Below, in pieces: positions 1 to 8,111 of a DNA stretch of 64,000 bases (position 1 is its first letter; every line of letters begins with the position of its first letter). The notes under the pieces were generated by a model. It had not been told where the DNA came from. It ran no database searches and saw nothing but the letters and a program-made list of their open reading frames with translations. Source of the DNA: Streptomyces sp. ISL-100 (GTDB taxonomy: Bacteria > Actinomycetota > Actinomycetes > Streptomycetales > Streptomycetaceae); NCBI RefSeq assembly GCF_018614615.1, contig NZ_JAGGOK010000030.1, positions 1 to 64,000 on the forward strand, read 5' to 3'. The translations under genes and the position numbers were made by a program.

Positions 1-49
1 GTTCTGAAGTAACGAACTGTGTCGGCACCGGTTTGTTTAACTTCATAGT
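1..49 (+). other. 23S-5S rRNA spacer (end of rrn operon)
   Basis: These bases lie directly upstream of the 5S rRNA gene and contain no open frame. By position they are the end of the 23S-5S internal spacer of an rRNA operon whose 16S and 23S genes lie outside the window. Assignment is by position only. Confidence 0.6.
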
Positions 50-168
50 GTTTCGGTGGTCATAGCGTTAGGGAAACGCCCGGTTACATTCCGAACCCGG
101 AAGCTAAGCCTTTCAGCGCCGATGGTACTGCAGGGGGGACCCTGTGGGAGAGTAGGACGCCGCCGAAC
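50..168 (+). rRNA. rrf: 5S ribosomal RNA
   Basis: The sequence starts GTTTCGGTGGTCATAGCG and ends in a complementary GCCGCCGAAC, so the two ends form helix I. Internal stretches such as CCGAACCCGGAAGCTAAG and GGGAGAGTAGGACGCCGCC are universal bacterial 5S features. The length of about 119 nt is normal. It is the last gene of an rrn operon and a strong terminator follows within 10 nt. Confidence 0.96.
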
Positions 169-177
169 AAATTTTAT

Positions 178-219
178 GCCCCGGCCCCTGGACTTATGTC
201 CAGGGGCCGGGGCTTTTTT
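178..219 (+). terminator. Rho-independent terminator of the rrn operon
   Basis: A perfect 16-bp GC-rich stem (arm GCCCCGGCCCCTGGAC, loop TTAT) is followed by TTTTTT. This is a textbook intrinsic terminator, placed right after the 5S gene. Confidence 0.95.
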
Positions 220-236
220 GCGTTTAAGGTCAAGTC

Positions 237-881
237 ATGCGCTACGACCTCATCATCTTCGACAACGACGGTGTCCTCGTGGACAGCGAGCCCATCTCCA
301 ACACCATCCTCGCCGGTTACCTGAGCGAGTTGGGGCACTTGACCTCGTACGAGGACTCGGTCCGTGACTACATGGGTTCCGCTGTGCACCGGATCCACGA
401 CCTCGTACTGGAGCGGACCGGGCAGCGGCTGCCCCCGGACTTCGACAAGACACTGCATGCACGGATCTTTGCCGCCTTCGAGCAGGAGCTGAAGCCGGTC
501 GCCGGGGCGGAGGAGCTGCTGGGGAAGCTGGTGGCGGACGGAGTTTCGTACTGCCTCGCTTCGTCCGGGAGTCATGAGCGGATCCGGGTCGGGCACATGG
601 TGACCGGGCTCGACGAGTGGTTCGAGGACAGCTGGATCTTCAGTGCGCAGGACGTCGGGCGGGGCAAGCCGGCGCCGGACCTGTTTCTGCACGCCGCGGA
701 ACGGATGGGGGTACCGGCGGAGCGGTGTGTCGTGGTGGAGGACAGTGCGCTCGGGGTGGAGGCGGCCCGGGCGGCCGGGATGGATGTGTACGGGTTCACG
801 GCCATGACGTCGGCTGACAGGCTTCGGGGCGCGACCGGGTACGTCGCTGAGTTGGGGGAGCTGCCGGGATTGCTTGTGTGA
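237..881 (+). CDS. HAD-family hydrolase (phosphatase / beta-phosphoglucomutase-like)
   Basis: A 214-residue haloacid-dehalogenase-superfamily protein. Motif I is IFDNDGVLVDSEP, with nucleophile Asp9 and acid/base Asp11. A helical cap follows (about 18-85), then motif II (SSGS, about residue 103), the motif III Lys in GRGKPAPD and motif IV VVVEDSALGVEAA. The layout fits subfamily IA phosphatases or phosphoglucomutase-like enzymes; the substrate cannot be read from sequence. The start codon lies only 17 bases past the T-run of the rrn terminator, so it either depends on read-through or has a promoter overlapping that terminator. The start follows AAGGTCAAG, an acceptable ribosome binding site. 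Confidence 0.9.
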   Translation: MRYDLIIFDNDGVLVDSEPISNTILAGYLSELGHLTSYEDSVRDYMGSAVHRIHDLVLERTGQRLPPDFDKTLHARIFAAFEQELKPVAGAEELLGKLVADGVSYCLASSGSHERIRVGHMVTGLDEWFEDSWIFSAQDVGRGKPAPDLFLHAAERMGVPAERCVVVEDSALGVEAARAAGMDVYGFTAMTSADRLRGATGYVAELGELPGLLV

Positions 882-887
882 TCGACC

Positions 888-899
888 TACCCATGGGTA
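888..899. promoter_or_regulatory. Operator-like palindrome upstream of the MFS gene
   Basis: A perfect 12-bp palindrome TACCCATGGGTA sits in the 43-bp gap before the MFS start (925), with near-symmetrical flanks ACC/AGT. Spacing and symmetry suit a dimeric repressor site or a promoter-overlapping operator. No regulator gene is adjacent, so its partner is unknown. Confidence 0.4.
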
Positions 900-924
900 A
901 GTGACGCGCCTACGCTGTCCGGCC

Positions 925-2120
925 ATGACAGACACGCGCCTGCGGCACGGCAGGGCCTCCTTGGGGTTGAGCTTCTTCGCGCAGGGCGTGGCATTCGCTC
1001 TGCTCGTGACGCGGCTGCCCACACCGGCCAGGACCAGTACGGGATATCCGACGGGCTGCTGCCGGTCTTCCTGGCCGCCGTTCCGATCCTGGCCGGTGTG
1101 GGCAGCGTCGGTACCGAGCAGCTGGTGAAGCGGGTCCGGCCGAGTGCCGTGCTGCGGTGGTCGCAGCCGGTTGTGCTGTTGGCGCTTCTTGCGGTCGGGG
1201 CCGGTCGTGAGATGTGGCAAGTGGCCGTTGCCCTGGGGGTGTTCGGGGTGGCGGTCGGGGCGCTGGACGCGTCCATGAACATGCTGGGGGTGAGCCTTCA
1301 GCGGGCGTACGGGCGCAGCATCATGCTCGGGTTTCATGCGGCGTACAGCCTCGGGGGGATTGTGGGGGCCTCGCTCGCGTGGGTGGGGGCGCACTGGGAC
1401 CTGGCCCTGGTTGTTTCCTATCTGCCGGTGGTGGCTGTGCTGTTGCCTGCGGCGGTTGTCGGCAGTCGGTGGTATGTCGATGGTGCGGCTGTGGTGGGGG
1501 TGGAGAAGGCGGCTTCGGGAGGTGGGTTCAAGCTGTTGTTGCCGTTGTGCCTGGTGATGACTTTTGCGTACATCGGGGACTCCACGGTCTCCAACTGGAG
1601 CGCCAAGTACCTGGAGGACGTGCTGGGTTCTTCGGAGCAGACCGCGACTCTTCCGTACAACATCTACATGGTCACGACGTTGGTGGGGCGGGCCGTCGGG
1701 GACTTTGCGGTGCGGCGTCTCGGGGCGGTGGCCGTGGTGAGGGCGGGGACGTTGTTCGCTGCCGGTGGGTTCGCGGTGGTGGCGGGGGCGCCGGGGGTGG
1801 GGGCCGGGATGCTCGGGTTCACGATGCTCGGGTTCGGGCTGTGCGTGATCGTGCCGCAGACGTTCGCGGCGGCGGGGCGGATGTTCCCCGGTGCGGCGAG
1901 CGACGCGGCTGTGGCTCGGCTGAATGTGTTCAATTACGTGGGGTTCCTGGTCGGTGCGCCGTTGGTGGGGGCGCTCGGGGATGCGTGGAGCTATCGCGGG
2001 GCGATGCTCGTGCCGATGGTGCTGGTGCTGGTGACGCTGGTGTACGCCCGTTCGTTCGCTTCCGGGACGGACCGATACGGTGGCGGGCATGAGCGGGCGC
2101 GCACTGTTGATGTGGGATGA
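925..2120 (+). pseudogene. MFS transporter, interrupted by an apparent frameshift near 1018-1023
   Basis: The N-terminus (MTDTRLRHGRASLGLSFFAQ...LLVTRLP) reads in one frame from ATG 925. The rest (TGQDQYGISDGLLPVFLAAV, then the transmembrane body to 2120) reads in a different frame. Joining the frames at about 1020 restores a contiguous major-facilitator protein of about 397 residues with around 11-12 hydrophobic segments. Neither fragment looks complete: the downstream ORF alone, from GTG 1098, lacks the first helices. It could be a real inactivation or a one-base sequencing error. Substrate is unknown. The 3' end overlaps the deacetylase start, suggesting an operon. Confidence 0.75.
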
Positions 2121-3264
2121 CGCGGTAACGGGATACGACTTCGGGGCAAGCCATCCGATGGACCCGGTCAGGCTCGACCTGACCATGGGGCTCGTACGGG
2201 CGTACGGGCTCGACCGGGCGGTGGACGTGGTCGCCGCGCCGGCGGCGGGCGACTCGACGCTTCGGCTTGTGCACCGCGAGGACTATGTGGCGGCGGTGCG
2301 GGCGGCTTCGGCGGATCCGCGGCGCGCGGATCAGGCGTACGGGCTCGGGACTGTTGATGATCCCGCTTTCGCGGGGATGCATGAGGCTTCCGCGCTGATC
2401 GCCGGGCAGTCGGTGGGTGCCGCGGAGGCGGTCTGGCGGGGTGAGGCCGCGCATGCGGTGAACTTCGCGGGCGGGCTGCATCATGCGATGCCGGGGAGCG
2501 CGGCGGGGTTCTGCGTTTACAACGACCCGGCGCTCGCGATCGCGCGGCTGCTGGAGCTGGGGGCGGAGCGGGTCGCGTATGTGGACGTGGATGTGCACCA
2601 CGGGGACGGGGTGCAGGCGGCCTTCTGGGAGGACCCGCGGGTCCTGACGGTGTCGCTTCACGAGCATCCGCGGACGCTCTTCCCGGGGACCGGGTGGCCG
2701 GAGGAGACGGGCGCGAGTGGGGCGGGCGAGGGCTCGGCCGTGAATGTGGCGCTGCCGGCGGGGACGGGGGACGCGGGGTGGCTGCGTGCGTTCCATGCGG
2801 TCGTGCCGGAGTTGTTGGCGGACTTCCGGCCCCAGGTGCTGATTACGCAGCACGGGGCGGATACGCATTTCGAGGATCCGCTGGCCCATTTGGCCGTATC
2901 GCTGGATGCGCAGCGGGCGGTGCAGGCGGCGTGTCATGAGCTCGCACATGCGTACGTGGAGGGCGGGAAGTGGGTTGCGCTGGGGGGCGGGGGATATGCG
3001 GTGGTGGATGTCGTACCGCGGTCCTGGACGCATCTGGTGGGGATCGCGGCGCATCGGCCGGTTGATCCGGAGTCGGTGATTCCGGCGTCTTGGCGGGACG
3101 AAGTGTATGCGCGTACGCGGCAGTTGGGGCCGGGGCGGATGACGGATGGGATGGCGCCGGAGTGGAAGGGGTGGGACGCGGGGTACGACCCTGCGGACCG
3201 GCTGGACCAGGCGGTGCTGGCGGCTCGTCGAGCGGTGTTTCCTTTGCGGGGGTTGTTGGCGTAG
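2089..3264 (+). CDS. AcuC-type acetoin utilization / histone deacetylase-family protein
   Basis: A 391-residue arginase/deacetylase-fold protein related to AcuC and class I histone deacetylases, probably removing acetyl groups from acetyl-lysine proteins such as acetyl-CoA synthetase. The central metal-site motif VDVDVHHGDGVQAAFW (about residues 165-180) gives the Asp/His zinc ligands. The upstream NFAGGLHHAMP carries the charge-relay His pair, ITQHGADTH a further conserved stretch and ALGGGGY the C-terminal Gly-rich loop with Tyr. ATG 2089 is preferred over in-frame GTG 2080 because family members begin near MSGRA. It overlaps the end of the MFS gene by 32 bp. Confidence 0.88.
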   Translation: MSGRALLMWDDAVTGYDFGASHPMDPVRLDLTMGLVRAYGLDRAVDVVAAPAAGDSTLRLVHREDYVAAVRAASADPRRADQAYGLGTVDDPAFAGMHEASALIAGQSVGAAEAVWRGEAAHAVNFAGGLHHAMPGSAAGFCVYNDPALAIARLLELGAERVAYVDVDVHHGDGVQAAFWEDPRVLTVSLHEHPRTLFPGTGWPEETGASGAGEGSAVNVALPAGTGDAGWLRAFHAVVPELLADFRPQVLITQHGADTHFEDPLAHLAVSLDAQRAVQAACHELAHAYVEGGKWVALGGGGYAVVDVVPRSWTHLVGIAAHRPVDPESVIPASWRDEVYARTRQLGPGRMTDGMAPEWKGWDAGYDPADRLDQAVLAARRAVFPLRGLLA

Positions 3265-3335
3265 GCGGGGCGGTTGGGTGGGCGTGGTGCGGGCGTGGTG
3301 CGGGCGTGGTGTGCGGTGGTGACGGGTGCGGGTGC

Positions 3336-3398
3336 TTGGCCGCTGCGCGGGGCTTTCCCCTGGCCGTCCCTTCCCGAAACTGGGGGCAAGCCCCCAGG
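3336..3398. repeat. Dispersed intergenic repeat, copy 1
   Basis: Contains CCGCTGCGCGGGGCTTTCCC followed by CCCTTCCCGAAACTGGGGGC and a hairpin CTGGGGGCAAGCCCCCAG. Closely related copies lie at 7903-7995 and 29029-29121. All three are intergenic and just downstream of plus-strand genes. This copy lacks the downstream TCCTCAATCGCCGG half seen in the others. Confidence 0.8.
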
Positions 3399-3476
3399 CC
3401 GCCGGGCGGCCGGCTCCACGAATCGGGCAAATAATCGGATGCGGGCGCAGGGGTGTGGTCCGTACGGTCGACGTCC

Positions 3477-3983
3477 GTGGAAGCGCTTAGTGAGAAACAG
3501 ATCCGCTCGTCCTTCGTGAACTGCACCAAGGGCGAGGCGGCCCGCCTGAAACTGCCCCTCGGCTTCGCGGAAATCCCCTGGGAAGACCTCGATTTCCTCG
3601 GGTGGGTCGACCCCGGCGCGCCGCTGCGGGCGCACCTCGTCCTGGCTCGGCCGGACGGACCGCTCGGGATCACCCTGCGGGTGCCCGGTGCGACCCGCAC
3701 CAGCGCGGTGAAGTCCAGCCTCTGCCAGCTGTGCCTCACCGGGCACGCCTCCTCCGGCGTCACGCTTCTCGTGGCGCCGCTGGCCGGCGCCCGGGGCCGC
3801 GAGGGCAACACCGTCGGCACCTACATCTGCGCCGACCTCGCCTGCTCCCTGTACGTACGGGGCAAGCGGCAGCCCAAGCTGCGCAGTGGCCGGTACGAGG
3901 AGAGCCTGAGCCTGGAGGAGCGGATCGCCCGTACGCTCGGCAACCTGGACGCCTTCGTGGCGAAGGTGACGCAGGGCGGCTAG
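3477..3983 (+). CDS. FBP-domain zinc-finger protein (elongation factor G-binding-like)
   Basis: A 168-residue protein resembling the FBP C-terminal treble-clef zinc-finger family, which includes FusB/FusC-type EF-G binding proteins. Four cysteines in a C-x2-C (SLCQLC) plus C-x4-C (ICADLAC) layout would hold zinc at about residues 82-124. A basic stretch RGKRQPKLRSGRYEE follows. In related proteins the fold binds EF-G on the ribosome; whether this one does is inference. GTG 3477 (VEALSEKQ) is preferred over the upstream in-frame GTG 3453. A single gene with about 210 bp of non-coding, repeat-containing DNA before it. Confidence 0.75.
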   Translation: MEALSEKQIRSSFVNCTKGEAARLKLPLGFAEIPWEDLDFLGWVDPGAPLRAHLVLARPDGPLGITLRVPGATRTSAVKSSLCQLCLTGHASSGVTLLVAPLAGARGREGNTVGTYICADLACSLYVRGKRQPKLRSGRYEESLSLEERIARTLGNLDAFVAKVTQGG

Positions 3984-4084
3984 CCGGGGCGTGGTGGCTT
4001 CGTTCGTTGGTGGGTTACGCCAAGTGTGGGGTGTGTTCGGGGTTTTGGGGGAAAGGCGCTCGGGGGTGGGGGAGCATCGGGAGG

Positions 4085-4900
4085 GTGTTGAGTACTGGCG
4101 CGTTGCGTGCGCATCTGTTGGCGGCCCGGCTGGCCGGGACCGTGGCCACCTCGCGGGAGCAGAGTCTGCGCAGCTACCGGCTGTTCGCCGCGCGGGATCC
4201 CCGGGTGCTGCTCGGGCTCGATCCCGAATGGGCCTGGGACGAGCGCGATGTGATGGCTCTGATGGCCGAAAGGTGTGGGGTTTCTGACGATCCGGGGTTT
4301 GTCAGTGGGGCCGATGTGATCGATCCCGAGCGGACCTTGGCCGCGTTGGAGGCGTTCGCGGGGCGGCTGGGGGAAGCCGCCGCGCGGCGGGTTCCGGTGA
4401 TGCTCGGGACCGGGCATCCGCATCGGCTGCTCGGGTTCTACACCGGTCTCGCAGACGCCTTGTCGGCGGCGGGATGCCTTGTCCTCACACCCGCGCAGGG
4501 GCGATGTGTCGACATAACGACCCGGTTCGGCGTACGCACGTACAACCTCGACTACGTACGAGGAGTCGCGCTGGTGCGCGAACCCGGCGCGCGTGGGCCT
4601 GTCAGTGGTACCGGCGCACACAGCCACTCACCCCTCCCGGTTAGGGTCGCGCTCGCCGCCGCGGGGGACGGGGGCGGCCCCTTGCCCGGGCTTGTCGTGG
4701 GGGACCACGGGTGGGTCTGCGGTGCAGGTCAGTTGGGGTTCGAGGCTATTGGACTGGCGGATACCGATGATCCCGCGCTGTTCGTCGGGGAGGCTGAGGG
4801 GCGGGTGTCCGTTGCCGTTCCGCTTGATGATGCCGTGCGGTCTGATTACTACCGACCGCTTACTCGCTATGTACTCAATCGGGCGTGTCTGTCACGGTAG
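4085..4900 (+). CDS. Conserved hypothetical protein, possible phosphatase
   Basis: A protein of about 271 residues without a motif I can assign firmly. It opens with TSREQSLRSYRLFAARDP, has GTGHPHRLLGFYTGLAD in the middle and ends VRSDYYRPLTRYVLNR. Similar streptomycete proteins are often labelled phosphatase, but I see no catalytic signature and do not rely on that. No transmembrane segment or signal peptide is visible, so it is probably cytoplasmic. The start is uncertain: GTG 4085 begins the conserved part, with the GGGAGG just upstream too close to be ideal, and the frame stays open far upstream. Confidence 0.6.
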   Translation: MLSTGALRAHLLAARLAGTVATSREQSLRSYRLFAARDPRVLLGLDPEWAWDERDVMALMAERCGVSDDPGFVSGADVIDPERTLAALEAFAGRLGEAAARRVPVMLGTGHPHRLLGFYTGLADALSAAGCLVLTPAQGRCVDITTRFGVRTYNLDYVRGVALVREPGARGPVSGTGAHSHSPLPVRVALAAAGDGGGPLPGLVVGDHGWVCGAGQLGFEAIGLADTDDPALFVGEAEGRVSVAVPLDDAVRSDYYRPLTRYVLNRACLSR

Positions 4901-5027
4901 GAGGCGGATGGCAGCTCCTCTTCCCCACTCGCATCACACGCCCCTAGTCTGGGAGTGAGCGCACAACGACGAAGAGTCACCGGAGGGGAAGCCGGTGCGC
5001 GTCGGGTGCGGAAGGTACAGGTGGGTC

Positions 5028-5240
5028 ATGGCTGCTGGCAGCGAGAGGCCTCTCAACGAGGTCAAGTTTCTGACCGTGGCGGAAGTCGCCTCGGTGATGC
5101 GAGTGTCGAAGATGACCGTGTACCGATTGGTGCACAGTGGTCATCTGCCGGCGATCCGGGTGGGCAGGTCCTTCCGGGTTCCGGAGCAAGCGGTTCACGA
5201 GTACCTCCGCGAGTCCTTTGTGGGGGTGGAATCGGCCTGA
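5028..5240 (+). CDS. Excisionase-family helix-turn-helix DNA-binding protein (BdtA-like)
   Basis: A 70-residue MerR/excisionase-type winged helix: FLTVAEVASVMRVSKMTVYRL (helix-turn-helix, about 14-34), then HSGHLPAIRVGRSFRVPEQAV (wing). The whole protein is one DNA-binding domain. It lies just upstream of the bS22 gene, the same order as the mycobacterial Rv0500A-Rv0500B pair. By recall it matches S. coelicolor SCO3328 (bdtA), a reported BldD target; I saw no convincing BldD box upstream here. ATG 5028 is preferred over GTG 4995, which would add 11 non-conserved residues. Confidence 0.85.
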   Translation: MAAGSERPLNEVKFLTVAEVASVMRVSKMTVYRLVHSGHLPAIRVGRSFRVPEQAVHEYLRESFVGVESA

Positions 5241-5350
5241 CGGCGGCCTCGGATTACGTCCCTCTCTCGGTGGCGGGTAGGCTAGGCCCTCGTAGGTCGT
5301 GTGGGCCCAGACGCCCCGCACCGAGTGAAGAGAAGTGAGCGAGGGTAGTC

Positions 5351-5449
5351 GTGGGCTCTGTTATCAAGAAGCGGCGCAAGCGGATGGCCAAGAAGAAGCA
5401 CCGCAAGCTGCTCAAGCGCACCCGCGTTCAGCGTCGTAACAAGAAGTAA
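5351..5449 (+). CDS. Small ribosomal subunit protein bS22 (AURKAIP1/COX24 domain)
   Basis: A 32-residue, extremely basic peptide starting with [23 protein letters not shown], then [12 protein letters not shown]. This is the actinobacterial AURKAIP1/COX24-domain protein known structurally in mycobacteria as ribosomal protein bS22. It is too short for most gene finders. A perfect 16-bp hairpin follows 20 bp downstream. The order HTH protein - bS22 - epimerase - acyltransferase is conserved in actinobacteria. Confidence 0.93.
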   Translation: MGSVIKKRRKRMAKKKHRKLLKRTRVQRRNKK

Positions 5450-5468
5450 GCGGCCGCTGTACGTGTAT

Positions 5469-5505
5469 CCGCAGCCCTTCCACCTTCATGGTGGGAGGGC
5501 TGCGG
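5469..5505 (+). terminator. Hairpin terminator after bS22
   Basis: A perfect 16-bp stem (CCGCAGCCCTTCCACC, one G-T pair) with loop TTCAT and no U-run. Such I-shaped terminators without U-tracts are common in Streptomyces. It separates bS22 from the epimerase gene. Confidence 0.75.
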
Positions 5506-5653
5506 TGCGTTGCGGCCGGTGCGTTGTGGTGCGTCTCTTGCGGCTCGCGTAGCCCATGTGTGTCTGCTGTCACTTCGGGCGCCTTGCGGTCATCACAGCG
5601 CAACGTCCAACCGCTACGGTGGCGCTAGGGGAGACCGAGGGAAGGCGCTGATC

Positions 5654-6769
5654 TTGGGCAAGGTCGTGCTCGTCACAGGTGTGGCCCGGCAGCTGGGCGG
5701 CCGTTTCGTACGGCGGATCCAGCGTGATCCCGATGTGGACCGGGTGATCGGAGTCGATGCGGTTCCGCCTGAGCATCACCTCGGCGGTGCCGACTTCGTG
5801 CAGGCGGACATCCGCCAGCCCGCCATCGCGCGCGTGCTCGCCGAGCACGGCGTCGACACCGTCGTGCACATGGACGTCACCGGTACGCCGCTGGGCACCG
5901 GCGGCAGTCGTACGTCGGTGAAGGAGACCAACGTCATCGGCACGATGCAGTTGCTCGGTGCCTGCCAGAAGTCGCCGACCGTGCAGCGGCTCGTCGTGAA
6001 GTCGAGTACGAGCGTTTATGGGTCGGCGCCGCGCGACCCTGCCGTCTTCACCGAGACCACGCCGCCGAAGTCGTTGCCGAGCGGAGGCTTCGCCAAGGAC
6101 GCGGTCGAGGTTGAAGGGTACGTGAGGGGCTTCGCGCGCCGGCGGCCCGACGTGGCCGTGTGTGTGCTGCGGTTCGCCAACATTCTTGGGCCCTGTGCGG
6201 ATTCTCCGCTGGCTGATTACTTCTCGTTGCCTGTGCTGCCGACGGTCTTCGGGTACGACCCGCGGCTGCAGTTCGTGCATGAGGATGACGTTGTTGATGT
6301 TCTGCGCATCGCCTCGCACGATCCTCGGCGCGGAACGATGAACAGCGGCACCTTCAACATCGCGGGCGACGGCGTGCTGACGCTCTCGCAGTGCTCGCGG
6401 CGGCTCGGGCGGCCGACCGTGCCGGTGCTGCTGCCCGCCGTCACCTGGGTAGGGTCCGCGCTGCGGACGGTCGGGGTGACCGACTTCTCGCCCGAGCAGA
6501 TCCGGCTGCTGACGCACGGACGGGTCGTCAGGACGGTGCAGATGCGGGAGACCCTGGGGTTTGAGCCGAAGTACACGACCGCGGAGGCCTTCTCGGACTT
6601 TGCGCGCAGCCGGGGGGCGGGGCTGCTGCCGCCGGAGGCCATTGCTCGTACCGTCGATCGGATCTCCGCTCTTGTCGTCAGCGACGGCGGGAACGTCAGC
6701 GACGCCGGGAGAGCCAGCGATGCCGGGAGAGCCAGCGATGCCAGCAACGTCAGCAAGGAGCGCATCTGA
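5654..6769 (+). CDS. NAD-dependent epimerase/dehydratase family protein
   Basis: A 371-residue extended SDR/GalE-like protein. The N-terminal Rossmann motif is VLVTGVARQLGG (about 5-16), a variant of TGxxGxxG. VDTVVHMDVTGTP follows the second strand and SSTSVYGSAPRDP supplies the active-site region. The Tyr-x3-Lys pair is not the usual YxxxK, so catalytic activity is uncertain. The M. tuberculosis counterpart by synteny is Rv0501 (galE2). TTG 5654 follows GAGGGAAGG and gives the expected MGKVVLVTG start. The C-terminus carries a short Ser/Asp/Ala/Gly repeat encoded by two 18-bp repeats, probably a flexible tail. The acyltransferase gene starts 1 bp after its stop. Confidence 0.85.
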   Translation: MGKVVLVTGVARQLGGRFVRRIQRDPDVDRVIGVDAVPPEHHLGGADFVQADIRQPAIARVLAEHGVDTVVHMDVTGTPLGTGGSRTSVKETNVIGTMQLLGACQKSPTVQRLVVKSSTSVYGSAPRDPAVFTETTPPKSLPSGGFAKDAVEVEGYVRGFARRRPDVAVCVLRFANILGPCADSPLADYFSLPVLPTVFGYDPRLQFVHEDDVVDVLRIASHDPRRGTMNSGTFNIAGDGVLTLSQCSRRLGRPTVPVLLPAVTWVGSALRTVGVTDFSPEQIRLLTHGRVVRTVQMRETLGFEPKYTTAEAFSDFARSRGAGLLPPEAIARTVDRISALVVSDGGNVSDAGRASDAGRASDASNVSKERI

Positions 6770-6770
6770 C

Positions 6771-7874
6771 ATGGCCGATGCCAAGGTCATTCCATTCGGC
6801 GATGATCCGAGGACCAGGCGGGCCGCCGGCCGGCCCAAGTCCAAGGACGTGGGTGCGGGCATGGGCGTGGGCGTCGGTGGTGCCGCGAAGGAGTCCGCCA
6901 AGGGGAAGCGGACTCCGGGCCGCAAGGCGGGGCCACTCGCGCCCGTACCGGAACAGCATGCGGCGCCGGACGATGCGGGGGCCGCGGAGGCCCCGGTGGC
7001 GGTGCAGGAGCCGAAGACGGATCTCGGGGGTGGGGGTGGCTGGGACCGGCGGATCGCTGGTGGGCTCGCGTTCTTGCGGCGGCGGCTCACCGGTGATTAC
7101 GAGGTCGACGAGTTCGGGTACGACGAGGAGCTCACCGACAAGGTCCTGATGTCTCTGATCAGGCCCTTGTGCGAGAAGTACTTCCGGGTGGAGGTCAAGG
7201 GCATCGAGAACATCCCGTCGGAGGGCGGGGCACTCATCGTCGCCAACCACTCGGGGACGCTGCCGCTGGACGGGCTGATGCTTCAGGCCGCGGTGCACGA
7301 CAACCATCCGGCTGGGCGGCATGTGCGGCTGCTGGCGGCGGATTTGGTTTTTATGCTGCCGGTCGTTAACGAGCTGGCGCGTAAGGCCGGGCACACGCTG
7401 GCCTGTGCGGAGGACGCGGAGGAGCTGCTGCGGCGGGGCGAGGTCGTCGGTGTGATGCCGGAGGGCTTCAAGGGGATCGGTAAGCCGTTCAGCGATCGGT
7501 ACAAGTTGCAGCGGTTCGGGCGAGGCGGGTTCGTTTCCACGGCGTTGCGGGCGGGCGCGCCGATCGTGCCGTGCTCGATTGTGGGGGCGGAGGAGATTTA
7601 CCCGATGATCGGGAACGCGCGGACGTTGGCGCGGGTGCTGGGGATTCCGTACTTCCCGATCACGCCTACGTTTCCCTGGCTGGGGCCGTTGGGGGCCTTG
7701 CCGTTGCCTACCAAGTGGACGATTCAGTTCGGGGAGCCGATTCCTACGGAGGGGTATCCGGGGGAGGCGGCGGAGGATCCGATGCTGATGTTCAATCTGA
7801 CGGATCAGGTGCGGGAGCAGATTCAGCACACGTTGTACAAGCTGCTGGTGCAGCGGCGGTCCGTTTTCTTCTGA
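6771..7874 (+). CDS. Lysophospholipid / 1-acylglycerol-3-phosphate acyltransferase family protein
   Basis: A 367-residue PlsC-like acyltransferase. The catalytic NHxxxxD box is VANHSGTLPLDGLML (about residue 157), with MPEGFKGIGKPF as the substrate-binding block and AGAPIVPCSIVG as a third motif. The first 85 residues are Gly/Pro/Lys-rich and probably disordered. It likely acylates lysophospholipids or a related polyol phosphate at the inner membrane face. It begins immediately after the epimerase stop and corresponds by synteny to mycobacterial Rv0502. ATG 6771 matches the conserved MADAKVIPFGDDPR start. Confidence 0.87.
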   Translation: MADAKVIPFGDDPRTRRAAGRPKSKDVGAGMGVGVGGAAKESAKGKRTPGRKAGPLAPVPEQHAAPDDAGAAEAPVAVQEPKTDLGGGGGWDRRIAGGLAFLRRRLTGDYEVDEFGYDEELTDKVLMSLIRPLCEKYFRVEVKGIENIPSEGGALIVANHSGTLPLDGLMLQAAVHDNHPAGRHVRLLAADLVFMLPVVNELARKAGHTLACAEDAEELLRRGEVVGVMPEGFKGIGKPFSDRYKLQRFGRGGFVSTALRAGAPIVPCSIVGAEEIYPMIGNARTLARVLGIPYFPITPTFPWLGPLGALPLPTKWTIQFGEPIPTEGYPGEAAEDPMLMFNLTDQVREQIQHTLYKLLVQRRSVFF

Positions 7875-7902
7875 GCGTTCTGGGCGTTCTGGGCGGGCTG
7901 GG

Positions 7903-7995
7903 TTGGCCGCTGCGCGGGGCTGTCCCCTACCCGCCCCTTCCCGAAACTGGGGGCGAGCCCCCAGGCCCCCTTTGTCCTCAATCGCCGGACGGGCT
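7903..7995. repeat. Dispersed intergenic repeat, copy 2
   Basis: The fullest copy of the element: CCGCTGCGCGGGGCTGTCCC, CCCTTCCCGAAACTGGGGGC, hairpin CTGGGGGCGAGCCCCCAG, then CCCCCTTTGTCCTCAATCGC and CGGACGGGCTTGA. It lies 28 bp after the acyltransferase stop. The hairpin could act as a terminator. Confidence 0.85.
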
Positions 7996-8052
7996 TGAGT
8001 GGGGGCTTGAGTGGGGGCTTGAGGGACGGGCTTGAGGGACGGGCTTGAGTGG
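7991..8052. repeat. Short tandem repeats of GGGCTTGAG(TG/GGAC)
   Basis: Five tandem, slightly varying 12-13-bp units built on GGGCTTGAG, continuing from the last bases of the dispersed repeat (CGGGCTTGA). They look like slippage amplification of that element's tail. Confidence 0.75.
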
Positions 8053-8056
8053 AGAG

Positions 8057-8090
8057 AAAAGCGGGCCCGGTCTCTGGGGAGAGCGGGCCC
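8057..8090 (-). terminator. Terminator of rsbN (minus strand)
   Basis: Inverted arms GCGGGCCC and GGGCCC, with inner partly paired GGTCTC/GAGAGC, form a strong hairpin. Read on the minus strand it is followed by TTTT. It lies 21 bp past the rsbN stop. Confidence 0.75.
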
Positions 8091-8111
8091 ACTCGTGTTG
8101 CCGGGGTGGGG

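Noticed and set aside
174..2186. Minus-strand ORF of 670 codons across the HAD and MFS genes
   Set aside because: His/Arg/Pro-rich antisense translation typical of high-GC DNA, with no domain signal; it opposes two recognisable genes.
5510..5653. Longer N-terminus of the epimerase
   Set aside because: The extra residues are non-conserved and overlap the hairpin region; TTG 5654 has a good binding site and gives the expected Rossmann start.
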